Positions 28,677-39,199 of a stretch of DNA of 64,000 nt are shown here, piece by piece. The stretch is from Trichomonas vaginalis G3 (Eukaryota; Parabasalia; Trichomonadida; Trichomonadidae). The number at the start of each line of letters is the position of its first letter. Within the stretch, counting starts at the first letter, position 1. The stretch covers positions 16,346,165-16,410,164 of the forward strand of contig NC_067204.1 in assembly GCF_026262505.1 (NCBI RefSeq), given 5' to 3'. A program made the position numbers and the translations under genes. A model generated the notes under the pieces. That model searched no databases. It had not been told where the DNA came from and saw only the letters and a list, made by a program, of their open reading frames with translations.

Positions 28677-28708
28677 TTCATATGGGTAAAAATATAGAAT
28701 AGTTGGAT

Positions 28709-31700
28709 TTATGTGTCATAATAGAACCCACTCGGACCAAGCTTTACTTTCTTCCTGACTGAGTTTTTAACTCTTCTTTTTCCTTCATTGCCACTACTTT
28801 CACTAGATGAAGTTACTTCTTCACTACTTTCACTTTGTTCTACTCTTCTTCTTTGGTGTCGCTTTTGGTAACTTGCCCTCTGCTTCAAGTCGTTGCATCT
28901 TTGCCTCATGTTCACCTAGTATGTTGTAAATTTCCCATGTCCTTTTTGCCTTTGGGCTCTGGTCGCCCATCTCAGGTAACCTATATCCTAGAAAGATTTT
29001 GTCATAGTTTGTATTTGAGTCTTCGCGTATTGTTTGCATGACTCTTTCCTGAGTTTCCGGTTCAAGCTCTTCAAACAGAGCTTGTCCATATGGAATAAGC
29101 TCGTTTCCAAATATATGTTTTTGTAGCCATTCTGGTTTTCTTTCCATGTTACCAATAATATCTTTTGTGAATGGGAAAGCTTTTACCCAATGTTCAGTCT
29201 TGCGTCATTTATTTCTGTAGTTGGTTTTATTTTGTCAAGGAACATGTTTTTCAATACTAACATTTCATTTGGTACTGTCCATTTGAGTTTTCTTAAATAT
29301 TCATCCCTTCTCGGTTCATTGTCTGCAAAGTAAGTTTTTATGACATTTTGCAAACTTTCGTTTGCAAGGTCATGTACAATAGGTTCTCTTCCTTCTCTCT
29401 CCCTAACTTTCTTTCTAAACTCTTCACCAAATATACCATCTTTATGGTTCTGTGTAGTTCTTTGAGATAAATGTTCTAGAACGTCAGGTGTTATATTTCC
29501 ATCAGCCATGTTCATTTCATACTGGTCCAAAATATCTGCATCTTTCATATCTTTCAATGGCATTAAAGCCGCGCTGAAAATACCAGCTATATCTGGTTCA
29601 CCATTCACTTCCATTGCGTCTACAACTTCTTGGAATTGAGGTTGTAAGTTTATGAACCACCTATCCGGATTAGCTTTATGACCCATCTCATTGTAGTTCC
29701 ATAGTCTGCAGAAACAAAAGTAGGTTTGTTTCCATATTGGTTAGGTTCTGAATGAACTTTAAACAATGTTTCATTTCTATATGTTTTGGTGAAATTTAAC
29801 CTTTTATTTTCACCGAGTTCAGCCAAAGATTGAACGTTATATGGTCGTAAGTAAAAAGGATTGTTGTATTTGCGTACACTTTCTTTCAGTTCTTCCATTC
29901 TATGCTGAATATTTTCATCTGATGTTGGAGTCTTTTGTATGTCGGCGAACATTTTTCGATATTCTTCTACTATGTCAGCCGAATTTTTCTTAGACTCTTG
30001 GAAAGATTCCATATTCTCCTCATACTCTTGTTGAGGGTCAAGATTTTTCGGCTGTTCCAAATCTTCATCTAGTTCTGTGAAGTTAGTTTCCAAAGGAGGG
30101 ACTTGTTTGTTTCCTTCAGGCTCTTCTAGCTGTTGTTGCTGAACTATTTCTTCCATGTCTGGTTGTATCTGAACTTCTTCCTGTGGAGTTTCTTGTACCT
30201 CATCTGCTGGCATTTCATATATTCCGAGACCGTTTTTAACAAGTTCCCTATCTAAGTCATCCGGACTCATAAACCTTTCTTCTTTCGTTCCGTCTTTATT
30301 TTTTACGCGTTTCATGAAGAGAGTTGAATTATCATTTAGCTCTGACACCAAATATCTCGGAGTAAATTCAGTCATGTCATTTGGATGATATGCTATTAAA
30401 TCATATCCCTTAGCGAGCTTGTATTTTCCAGGTTTGAAATTATATCCCATTTGGTGCTGAACCATAAAGCTAAATAGGTTCGGGTCAGTATTTCCTTCCT
30501 TGAACTTTCTAATAGCTTCTTTATATCTGTCACTAAAGTCAAGAGTATCTGGGTAACCATAATTTTCCTTAAGCATTTTTAAGAATTCTTGGTTTCCTTG
30601 TTCTCTACTTCTTTTATGTCCTTGCTCTGTTTGTGGTTGTTGCTGTGCAGTGTTTTGAACTGTTGGTTGTGGTGCAGTGTTTTGAACTGTTGGTTGTGGT
30701 GCAGTGTTTTGAACTGTTGGTTGTGGTGCAGTGTTTTGAACTGTTGGTTGTGGTGCTGGATTTTGAACTGTTGGTTGTTGTGTTGGTTTTGGTGCATGCC
30801 TGTGTCTGTGTCCATGTGACGATATAAATGTTTTAGGTAGTCCTGGTGCAGGTGCTTCTCTTGGAGGGTTTGGTGGTATATAAGTTCCACCAGCTGGCAC
30901 ATATGTTCCATCTGCAGCATAATGTCCTACCTGACTTTTCGTTTTTAAGAAAGCATTTACTAGGTCTGTTTTGGTCTGTTGTAACTCTTTTTCTTGACTT
31001 TCCACAACAGTTGCTCTAACGGCGTCATAGGCACTTTGAACTGCCTGTCTCGTTGCTGCATCTGTTATTTTCGTCATATTTTGTGCTACTTCTCTTAACT
31101 CTTTGTCGAAACCTTCAGACTTCAGTTTCTTTCCAGATGAGAAGTCGTTCACTAGTTTCACCTTACTATGAAGAGCTTCGAAGGCGTTCTTAAAGTCAGC
31201 ATTTGTTAAAGCTTCATTTGAACTGTCTTCATCCGCTTGTATTTTTGTCCTTATTGACCCTATAAGTTGGGCTGCTTTAGCGTTGGCTTGGGCATCTAAC
31301 CAGTCATTATTAGCTTTTATATATTCTGCGCTTTTCATTGCCTTTTGCATGGCTGCGTCGTTATTTTTACTTTCTTGTGCTAAGTTTTCATACTGTACGG
31401 TTTGGTTTTGCAACTGTAAAAGTTTTTCTGCCTTTACATTTGCTTCAACTTCTTTTTTATACTCATCGCTATCCATATATGTCTTCAGGGCTTTTTGTTT
31501 TATTTCTTCATCTTTCAGTACTTTATATTGAGTAGTATGGTTTTTCAAATTTATAACATCTTGTTCCATTTTTGCTACTTCTGCTGCTTTTTCTGACACT
31601 TTTTTCGCATATTCCTCTGTACTTAGTTCTTTCAGTTGTTCTTCTTTCTTCTTTTTCTCTACGTTTAACTCATTGAGTTTCTTTGTGTGTCTGTCATATT

Positions 31701-32050
31701 CTAGTTTCTTTTCGTTTTCACTTATTTGTTTCTGTATGTCTATGTTTGACTTTTTGACATCTGTTATTTGATTTTTGAGTGAACTCAAATTCATTTGACT
31801 TTGAGGGTTATAAGCTGTTCCGTCTGCAGCTCCACCATAGCCTGCCATTTCGCTAAAAGTGCCGCTCTTAAACCTCCACTCTGTGCCACCAATAACTCGT
31901 TTAAAAGCATAGGGTTGCTTGACATTTTGTTGCAACATAGTGGGTCATTCATCATTTGTTGTTGCAAACTGTTTTGTGGTGTCAGTTTTACTATTGATGT
32001 TTCAATGCTCTCTTCCTCTTACGTATATTCTTACGTAGCTTACGTGGCAT
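28709..32050 (-). pseudogene. Giant coiled-coil/PQ-repeat Maverick protein, broken copy
   Basis: Counterpart of the open gene at 50819-54205. Same order of parts: basic start, long coiled coil, PQPTVQN(T/P)A heptapeptide repeat (about five units here, seven in copy 2), acidic middle, C-terminal domain ending GPSGFYYDT. About three breaks. It lies directly upstream of the major capsid gene and reads the same way. Confidence 0.8.
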
Positions 32051-32159
32051 TTTAAGTGAAGTTAAAAAGCGGTTTTTGACAGATGTTTATATGACACTAT
32101 TTGTTCAGCACAAAAAACTACTCGTGTCAAAGTTTGTCAGTTTGTAAAATAACCGTCCT

Positions 32160-32331
32160 ATCTCATTCTATAAGGGGAAAAAGGCTTCTCAAAGTTTACT
32201 TCCGTGGAACGCCTGTAACTTTTCCTGTAGCGACGATAGACCCTTACTTGTCCGGACAAAGTTATACTAAACATCTTCAGGGCTAGAGGGCACGAAGTGC
32301 CTGGAGGCCCCACTACCTTTTTTTTTTTTTT
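32160..32331. repeat. Maverick copy 1 right terminal inverted repeat
   Basis: Reverse complement of the left end, closing with CCCCACTACC and fourteen T. It contains the hairpin AGGGCACGAAGTGCCT (32287-32302), whose stem differs from the left end's but still pairs. Confidence 0.9.
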
Positions 32332-32530
32332 GAAAATAATATGAGTTTATGTGATATTATTTTTCAGAAGATTTTGTGTTCTTCTTCAAAATTTTATTTT
32401 TTATTAAAAAGAATCTTTACAAAATATACATTTACTTTAATTAATATTTAAAAACGTGCTCTATCAAAAGTTCCAAAAATTCAATATTTTAGCTTTTCTG
32501 AGGTGTCACTTTTGATGAATTTCTGTTTAC
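32332..32530. repeat. MULE right inverted repeat, outer part
   Basis: Continues the MULE end after the Maverick: GAAAATAATATGAGTTTATG matches the left end in reverse (about 5260-5280). After a diverged stretch the match returns at TGTCACTTTTGATGAATTTC (about 32504-32523). Confidence 0.75.
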
Positions 32531-32886
32531 AACATATGTAAAGCTATAAATTGAATAAATTCAAAAACAAAAATTGTTTATTCTTATTAATAAATTTATA
32601 TTAATCAATATTTGAACAACCCGTAATTAAAATTGAATTCCTCTTAAAATTTAATCCATACGTTAATTTTTAATTTGCACGGCGAATGCCGAGCTTCCCT
32701 ACTTCTCTTGTCATTCCTTCAAAAACTCTAATCTCATCGCACTTACAAACATCATGATTTGATGTATTGTCGAGAAATCTTAGACTTGTTTGTCATTTGA
32801 TGATAGCATTTGAAAGTCATCTCGAAAATCGATTAACAAGACAATTTCCCAAACATCTACATACAAGTAGATGATGGTAAACCTAT

Positions 32887-32933
32887 TAGAGTTGTTTTGC
32901 TATGATTCCTCCATATCAAAACAGCTCTAATCG
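32887..32933. repeat. Hairpin family member 1
   Basis: ATTAGAGTTGTTTTG pairs with CAAAACAGCTCTAAT around a short loop; one pair is G-T. Confidence 0.7.
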
Positions 32934-33109
32934 AACATTCTACACAGCTTAGCATCCAGCTAGTTCCAAGTAATGCGATTACAACATCAACGGCCAAAGC
33001 CTTTCAGAGTCCTTTAATCATTTCTTCTCATCTCAATGTGAAGTGGCCCCAAACGGACTACAAGCTGACGTTACAACGCATTACAACCCGGTTATTACGA
33101 GCATATACA

Positions 33110-33178
33110 TTAGAGCTGCTTTGTTATGATCTCCCTCATCAATTGATGAGAGATCTCATTATGAAGCAGCTCCAATCG
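33110..33178. repeat. Hairpin family member 2
   Basis: ATTAGAGCTGCTTTG... pairs with ...GAAGCAGCTCCAAT; the upper stem is CTCATCAATTGATGAG. Confidence 0.7.
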
Positions 33179-33218
33179 AACTAAAAACCTACATACAAAT
33201 GAGTGAAAACAAATTCAT

Positions 33219-33286
33219 TAGAGTTGTTTTGCTTTGATTTCTCTCATCAGAAGATGAGAGATACCAGAACAAAACAACTCTAATCA
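33219..33286. repeat. Hairpin family member 3
   Basis: ATTAGAGTTGTTTTG pairs with CAAAACAACTCTAAT; the upper stem is TCTCTCATCAGAAGATGAGAGA. Flanking sequence is also shared with member 1, so the repeat unit is about 150 bp. Confidence 0.7.
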
Positions 33287-34620
33287 AACTTTCTACACAA
33301 CTCAGCACAGTATCAATGCAAAGTAATGCGTCTGTATCGTTAACAAGCAAAGTTGTTTCGGGTCCTTTCATTTTGGAAGAATTCGGAACAACTTTGCGAA
33401 TTGATAGTGTAAACCCATATACATGAAAGCGTGCATGCATAAAGACAGGTATTGTCAGCAATGACTACCTGCCCAGCTATGAGTGATCAGAGAATTACCA
33501 TCTCAGGCTTTTTGAGAACGTTTCAGCCAGGACCCTCGTATGTTGACTGTGAGAAAGGCATCCTTTATCTGAAATAGATGCTTTTCCAACAATCAAATTC
33601 GAAGATCTTCGACGTTGTTGTAAAAAGAGAAGGAGAAGGAAAGAAGAGGAAGGAGAGGAAGAAGGAAAGGAAAAGAAGAAGAAGAAAAAAGAAAAAAAAG
33701 ACATATTAAATATAATGCGCACTTAATAGTGCCGAGGCGGCGGAGCCGCCGAGGCGCGATTTTTTTGACCCTATATTACCGCACGGCAATGTTTTTCTCG
33801 ATTTTGTACAGCCCTATATATAATGAACTAGAGTCAATTTATGGTACGAAAAGATGTTGATTACTAAAACAGGAAAAAAAAGCATATCATGTTTCTAATT
33901 GTCCGAATAAATTAATAAGGTTTTACGATCTATAGTGTGAATGCACTTACTACGATTCTGTGGTCCACAAAATCAACTTGGTTATAATATAATTTCTAAC
34001 CTCAGGTGGCTACGCTTGCCCTTCGGGCATGCATGCCACCTTCGGTAAAATAAACATATATCGATTATAGGAAAAACGTTTATTCATATATTTCATTTTA
34101 GATCTTTCATCCGAACCTCTCAAATTTGGCAATGTTTCGCCCAAAAGCCCTCATAATTTGTGAGAATTGAGAGCTCTATCGATCTTTCGCACATTTTTTG
34201 CCCGAATATTAACATGTTAATGACCAAAAAAAATTGGATGCTAATTTACTGTAAATTCATAATGTAAAAAGTATGGGCGTTGTCCCCTATATCAAGTTTC
34301 CTCACAAGCAGTCCAGCATTTCAATGTGATTTATGAGATTATTACATATATCGTGAACATGATATACCATAGAATATGGAATAAAATCAACTGCTTAGAA
34401 TCGAATTTGGAACATGATTTATTTTTGAAATTATTTGATCATTAATTTTTCGGCGATTTAAATGGATCAATCCACAGTACAACATAACTGAAATTGATAT
34501 ATGATAAAAGTTTAAAAACGATTAAAAATTGAATTGTGGAAAAAATTTTGAATTGTGGAAAAAAAATTTTGAATTGTGTATAAAATGAGGTTAGTAGCAA
34601 TTGCTAGTTTTTTTTTCATT

Positions 34621-36025
34621 ATGAGTTCTGACTATTCAAAACAATATGCGGATTTTATAGGGGCGCTTGAAAAGCTCTTTCACATAAAATCTAATGAACC
34701 TATCGAAGATATGTGCAGTATAATTACAAATACTTTGATTTCGAAGTATCAACTTTCAATCAATCAACTTACAAAGTTAATTCATGAGTAGATACAATTA
34801 TGCATCTGGGGCGAATTACGTCAAAATACTCGAACAGATCGGGGCTGACCTCACCGGAGTATCGGATTACCATTTTGAAACGGAGAGTTCGATTGAATTT
34901 ATAGTTATGCATGATCAAATTGATAAGTTCAAGGAATACTTAACTCAAAATTCAATATCTGGTGATATTTTTCTCGAAATTCCTAATTTCTGGTACAATG
35001 CTTATCACGATGATGGATATTATGCAGAGTTATCACTAATTGAAGCATGTGCCTACTTTGGATCTGTTAATATTTTTTATTTCTTGATTTCGAATCAAAT
35101 CAGTAAAATAACTGAATGGTGTCTTAGCTACTCAGTAATTGGAGGAAATCAAGACATCATCAACGAATGCTTGAAAGAAAATAAAATGGATATTGATTGT
35201 CTCAGAAGCATTATAAGATCACACAATCACGAATTACTTGAATATGTTTTAGATAGAGAGATTTTCGAGCTTGATGATTTATACGGTGAGGATTGGAAAT
35301 CGGGAAAAGAAAATAATTGTATGGGAGATGCAAATTATAGACCTATTTATAAAGATATCATCAGATTTCAAAACCTTAATGCTGTATTTCTTCTATTCAA
35401 AAGGAATAAATATTACATCTTTCCATGGGGTGCTGCATTTCCGCAAACAATAGATATTTTCAAAAACAATACATTTTCTAACAAACATAATCGCACTAAA
35501 TGTGGAATTATTTATTTTGCATGTAGATCGAAAAATTCTGATATTTGCAGATTATTACTTGAGTCATACAATCAAATTATAGTCAACAATAAACAGGGTA
35601 TAGATATCAATGAAAAAGATGATGATGGAGAAACCGCTCTTCATTTTGCAGCATTAAATAATAATAGAGAAATAGCCGAACTTCTTATTTCACATGGTAT
35701 AAATATCAATGAAAAAGATAATAATGGACAAAATGCACTTCATATTGCAGCATTAAATAATAGTAAAAAAACAGCCAAACTTCTTATTTCACATGGTATA
35801 AATATCAATGAAAAAGATGATGGAAAAACCGCTCTTCATTATTCAGCATTAAATAATAGTAAAGAAACAGCCGAACTCCTTATTTCACATGGTATAAATA
35901 TCAATGAAAAAGATAATAATGGGAAAACTGCACTTCATTATTCAATGGAAAATAATTGTAAAGAAATAACACAACTTCTTATTGCACATGGTGCAAACAT
36001 CAATGAAATAAGAAAATTCTATTAA
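34621..36025 (+). pseudogene. Ankyrin-repeat protein gene with a frame break
   Basis: A host-type trichomonad ankyrin protein. An Inr TCATT touches the ATG at 34621 (MSSDYSKQYADFIGALEKLF). This frame ends after 57 residues at 34791. The next frame, open from 34784 to 36025, carries the rest: the usual N-terminal domain (YNYASGANYVKILEQI), a helical middle, and from residue ~275 about four or five ankyrin repeats (GETALHFAALNNNREIAELLISHG). The two frames overlap by 8 bases and join mid-domain, so one small frameshift has probably split a gene of about 470 codons. Sequencing error cannot be excluded. The repeat DNA is nearly identical between units (99-bp period), a sign of recent duplication. 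Confidence 0.75.
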
Positions 36026-37539
36026 ATAATCAACATCTGATTATTGACTTTGTTCCTCATCTGAAATATATGTTGATATAAGGTACTCCAAATTAGGAAC
36101 AAAGGCTATAATGAAATATTTAAAACAATCTTTTGATTATTTGGCTGATAATATACATTTCATTTTTAATTTTCCTTATTGATATTTTGTACCTATCCTC
36201 GAATCAACTTCAAAATTTATGGTGTTCGGATTATTATAACATCATTTTATAATAAAAGATTTTCATTCTAATACAAAGATAATTTTTTCACATTTTTATT
36301 TTATTTTTCTCTAACTTTGAGTCTATATTAAAAAGTGACTTTTTTGGTAAACTAATTAGAGCACTTTTTCGTAAACTACTGAGCCAGTGATATTCGAAAT
36401 TAATTTCAACAGTTGTAATAGTGCAGCTATAAAATATAGTATATACAGATGCATCTATATGAATCTGAAGCTTTTTTCTTAATTTTACTTAAAGAAATTG
36501 TATCATAAACTTTTGAAAACAAAACATTAAGGCCGCACTTACGCCCATCTGACTTTAATTCAAATTTTTGACAACTGGCGTGAAGCACCATTGAAAATTA
36601 ACCTTAAACATCTGAATTGAATGTCCTGTCATAGGGGCGTAAGTGCACCCTTAATTCTTTCCCACATTTCAATTTTTTTTTCAACAATTTGAAAAATTCA
36701 GGATATAATTTTCATTTCTTAAATGAATGATGCTATTTTTAAAAAAAAATCAATAGCCTATTTTCGATAAGAATACCCTACTTTCCCAACATTTAGAATA
36801 AGGTTATTGCCCTAAAATTCAGTTATAGACACTTAGGAGAGCATTTAAGCCATGATATTTTGGCATATGATAGAGAAACATCTTATAAACATTTTCAGTA
36901 TGTTTTCCTATAAAATAACGATCTCACATGAAATTACTAAAATATCAAATTTTGATTTTCACTTTAAAGTTGGGAGAATACTCTACAGTGACAGGGTATA
37001 CAATTTTAACCTTTGTTTTGATTATAAATAAAGTATTGATAGAGATATGAGTTGTACAGAATTATACACGTGTGTTTAATCAAATGTAAGTTGTGCAACA
37101 ATAATGATTAGCTAGATAGTATATTAAGGAACTGTGATTTATGATCTAATTCAATAAGATGTAAATGATATTCAAATATATTAAATAAATGCGAATGTTC
37201 AAGATGTGAAATCAGTTAGTTAATTGTTGTATATAGATATTTTACTGTGATTAATGAATTTTTTAACAATTTAAAATTATCAAATTTCAAAATATGCGCA
37301 ATGAGATAATTTGAGAGTATTTTGAGAACTGAAGACTTATGATTTAGTGTTTTTGAATAAGCACATCAATATAAAGATAGAAAATAAATTGAGATATAAT
37401 TTTTTTGAAGGTATTATAAGGGTGGAGGTAGTAGGATAAATTTTTAATGTTCTATACTTTCATGGCAAATAATTAAATAGAAGTAAAACTTTGTTTTAAG
37501 AATTGAAAATTTTAAATAAAAAAGGAATGTTAGTAATGC
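36026..37539. other. AT-rich gap with one long hairpin
   Basis: No gene seen. An imperfect inverted repeat at about 36528-36656 starts TTAAGGCCGCACTTACGCCC and ends GGGGCGTAAGTGCACCCTTA, resembling a small non-autonomous element. Confidence 0.6.
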
Positions 37540-37965
37540 TAATTTATTTGATTCCGGGGGACACCCCGGTTATCAAATATATTTATTAAAATGGAAAATC
37601 TCTCACTTTTCGAAAAAATCGAAACTGCAAGGATCTCCGATTCTCGATATGATAATTTATTTGATTCCGGGGGACACCCCGGTTATCAAATATATTTATT
37701 AGAACGGAAAATCTCTCACTTTTCGAAAAAATCGAAACTGCAAGGATCTCCGATTCTCGATATGATAATTTATTTGATTCCGGGGGACACCCCGGTTATC
37801 AAATATATTTATTAGAACGGAAAATCTCTCACTTTTCGAAAAAATCGAAACTGCAAGGATCTCCGATTCTCGATATGATAATTTATTTGATTCCGGGGGA
37901 CGCCCCGGTTATCAAATATATTTATTAGAACGGAAAATCTCTCACTTTTCGAAATTTTTTTTAAC
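37540..37965. repeat. 113-bp tandem array with a GC palindrome
   Basis: Almost four units with TTGATTCCGGGGGACACCCC at about 37548, 37661, 37774 and 37887. Each holds the stem ATTTGAT(A)ACCGGGG... and a TCTCACTTTTCGAAAAAATC block. One unit differs in the loop (GACGCCCC for GACACCCC). Open frames here follow from the repeat. Confidence 0.9.
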
Positions 37966-39199
37966 AAAAATATGGCATTCTTAAATTATAGTTACATGTT
38001 ATTTCACAATCATTATCATTAAAAAATTCAATTATTCAAGTTGTTTTGTCCCGACGGTTTTTACGGTTATAAAAATGGTTGCGAACTCAATCCATCAGCA
38101 AAATGTCGGTTGGGGTGCCCTTCTTGGCCTCCTGAGTACTCACCAAGATACCCCCAGCTCCCGCAAAACACCTCCCTTAGGTGAGCATTAACTGATGACA
38201 TGAGTTAACAATTCTACAAAATCATCAAGCATGAAGGTTTATGATTTATAAATCAAAATCTCAGAAACTGCTTGACTTTGCAAGTTGCTGTCTTTACCGG
38301 TTACTCTGCTGCAATCTCTTTTCTGATTGCAGGCAGAGTTCTGCATCCTGAGGACTTTGCCTTGCAGATATGCTTGTAATCACTACGTGAGCAACTTGGT
38401 GTTGCAAGTTGCTGTCTTTACCGGTTAGCTTTTTTGAAGTTTCTTCGCATCTTATATAAGCTCTAGATCAATATTTATCATCAGAATTTGCATCTCATAA
38501 AGCACAATATTAATCAAATAGGCAAATTTCATTCGGAGTCTCTCATTAAATGAGAAACTCCGAATGAGATTTGCTCTAAGGTAATGTACTTGTTATGCTT
38601 GGCCTAGAAGCAAGGAGGAAACATGTATATGGTTTGTTTATACTGAAGTTATCTGGAATTCTCTCAATTGAGGATTCAAATCCAGATAACAGCAGTATAA
38701 GTTAATATTGTTGTGCACCTCAGGTTGTTTATAGGCCCGAGAACGAGAAAAGAATTTATGGTGTGAATTGGCTCGATATATACCTACGCTCTGTAAAAAA
38801 TACGTTATATTTTCTTTCATATGAGAAAAATGTTTTTCTTTTTTATAATACTATGTGCTTTGTTACTTCATAAATTGTCTATTTTTCTTATTAAAACCTA
38901 TTTTTTCCGTGTGATTCGGAATCTACGCATTCAAAATGCGTTTTCCGCTCTCAGAACGCGAAAATATGAACTACATGACGAGATAAATCGATTTATTATG
39001 TTCCTAAATATTCTCATTTTTCAATCTTGCTCAATACTCAAAAATAAGCAGACTCTCAAATAGAGAACATAAAATAACTCATATTTATCATATTAAAATT
39101 TTGAAAAAGTCTCCCGAAAAAATCATATTTCGAAAATTTCAAAAAAATAAGTACATTTTTCGCCAAAGAAAAAAGAAAAATGTTTTTTTTTGAATTTTT
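37966..39199. other. Gap with hairpins and short direct repeats
   Basis: TTGCAAGTTGCTGTCTTTAC occurs at about 38279 and 38403. Hairpins: TTGGGGTGCCCTTCTTGG...CCAAGATACCCCC (38114-38159); GCAAATTTCATTCGGAGT...ACTCCGAATGAGATTTGC (38522-38575); GTTATCTGGA...TCCAGATAAC (38647-38690). Segment 38885-38995 is a diverged copy of the inner arm of the foldback element that follows. The part from 38050 to 38430 is richer in GC than its surroundings. No gene supported. Confidence 0.5.

Larger units (their letters stand above)
8963..32331. mobile_element. Maverick/Polinton copy 1, complete end to end but broken
   Basis: About 23.4 kb with matching inverted ends and a 5-bp target duplication GAAAA (8958-8962 and 32332-32336), as expected for Mavericks. 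Parts from left to right: small basic protein, DNA polymerase B, HNH-like and coiled-coil proteins, divergent gene pair around a 22-bp array, long minisatellite, orphan 304-residue protein, cassette tract, T5orf172 and KilA-N proteins, second 22-bp array, packaging ATPase, small proteins, helicase, minor capsid, major capsid, giant coiled-coil protein. Roughly ten breaks, so it is a fossil, but a young one: it is nearly identical to copy 2 and sits in a transposon that is itself little decayed. Confidence 0.9.
32531..34575. other. Repeat- and hairpin-rich gap without a gene
   Basis: Locally richer in GC than its flanks (32650-33500). It holds three related hairpins (listed separately) and a repeated block CTACACA(G/A)CT(T/C)AGCA...AGTAATGCG. 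A purine-only run lies at about 33620-33700. A GC hairpin GCGGCGGAGCCGC is followed by seven T at 33735-33768. A nested hairpin GGTGGCTACGC...GCATGCCACC lies at 34016-34043. No supported reading frame. Confidence 0.5.

Noticed and set aside
33189-33722. Small frames in the purine-rich and hairpin region
   Set aside because: Low complexity, no Inr, and overlapping hairpin repeats.
33735-33768. Bacterial-type rho-independent terminator (GC hairpin plus T7)
   Set aside because: Eukaryotic context and no gene ending there; kept only as a hairpin.
38050-38430. Structured non-coding RNA gene
   Set aside because: GC-richer with hairpins and a direct repeat, but no known RNA motif recognised; could be a decayed repeat.
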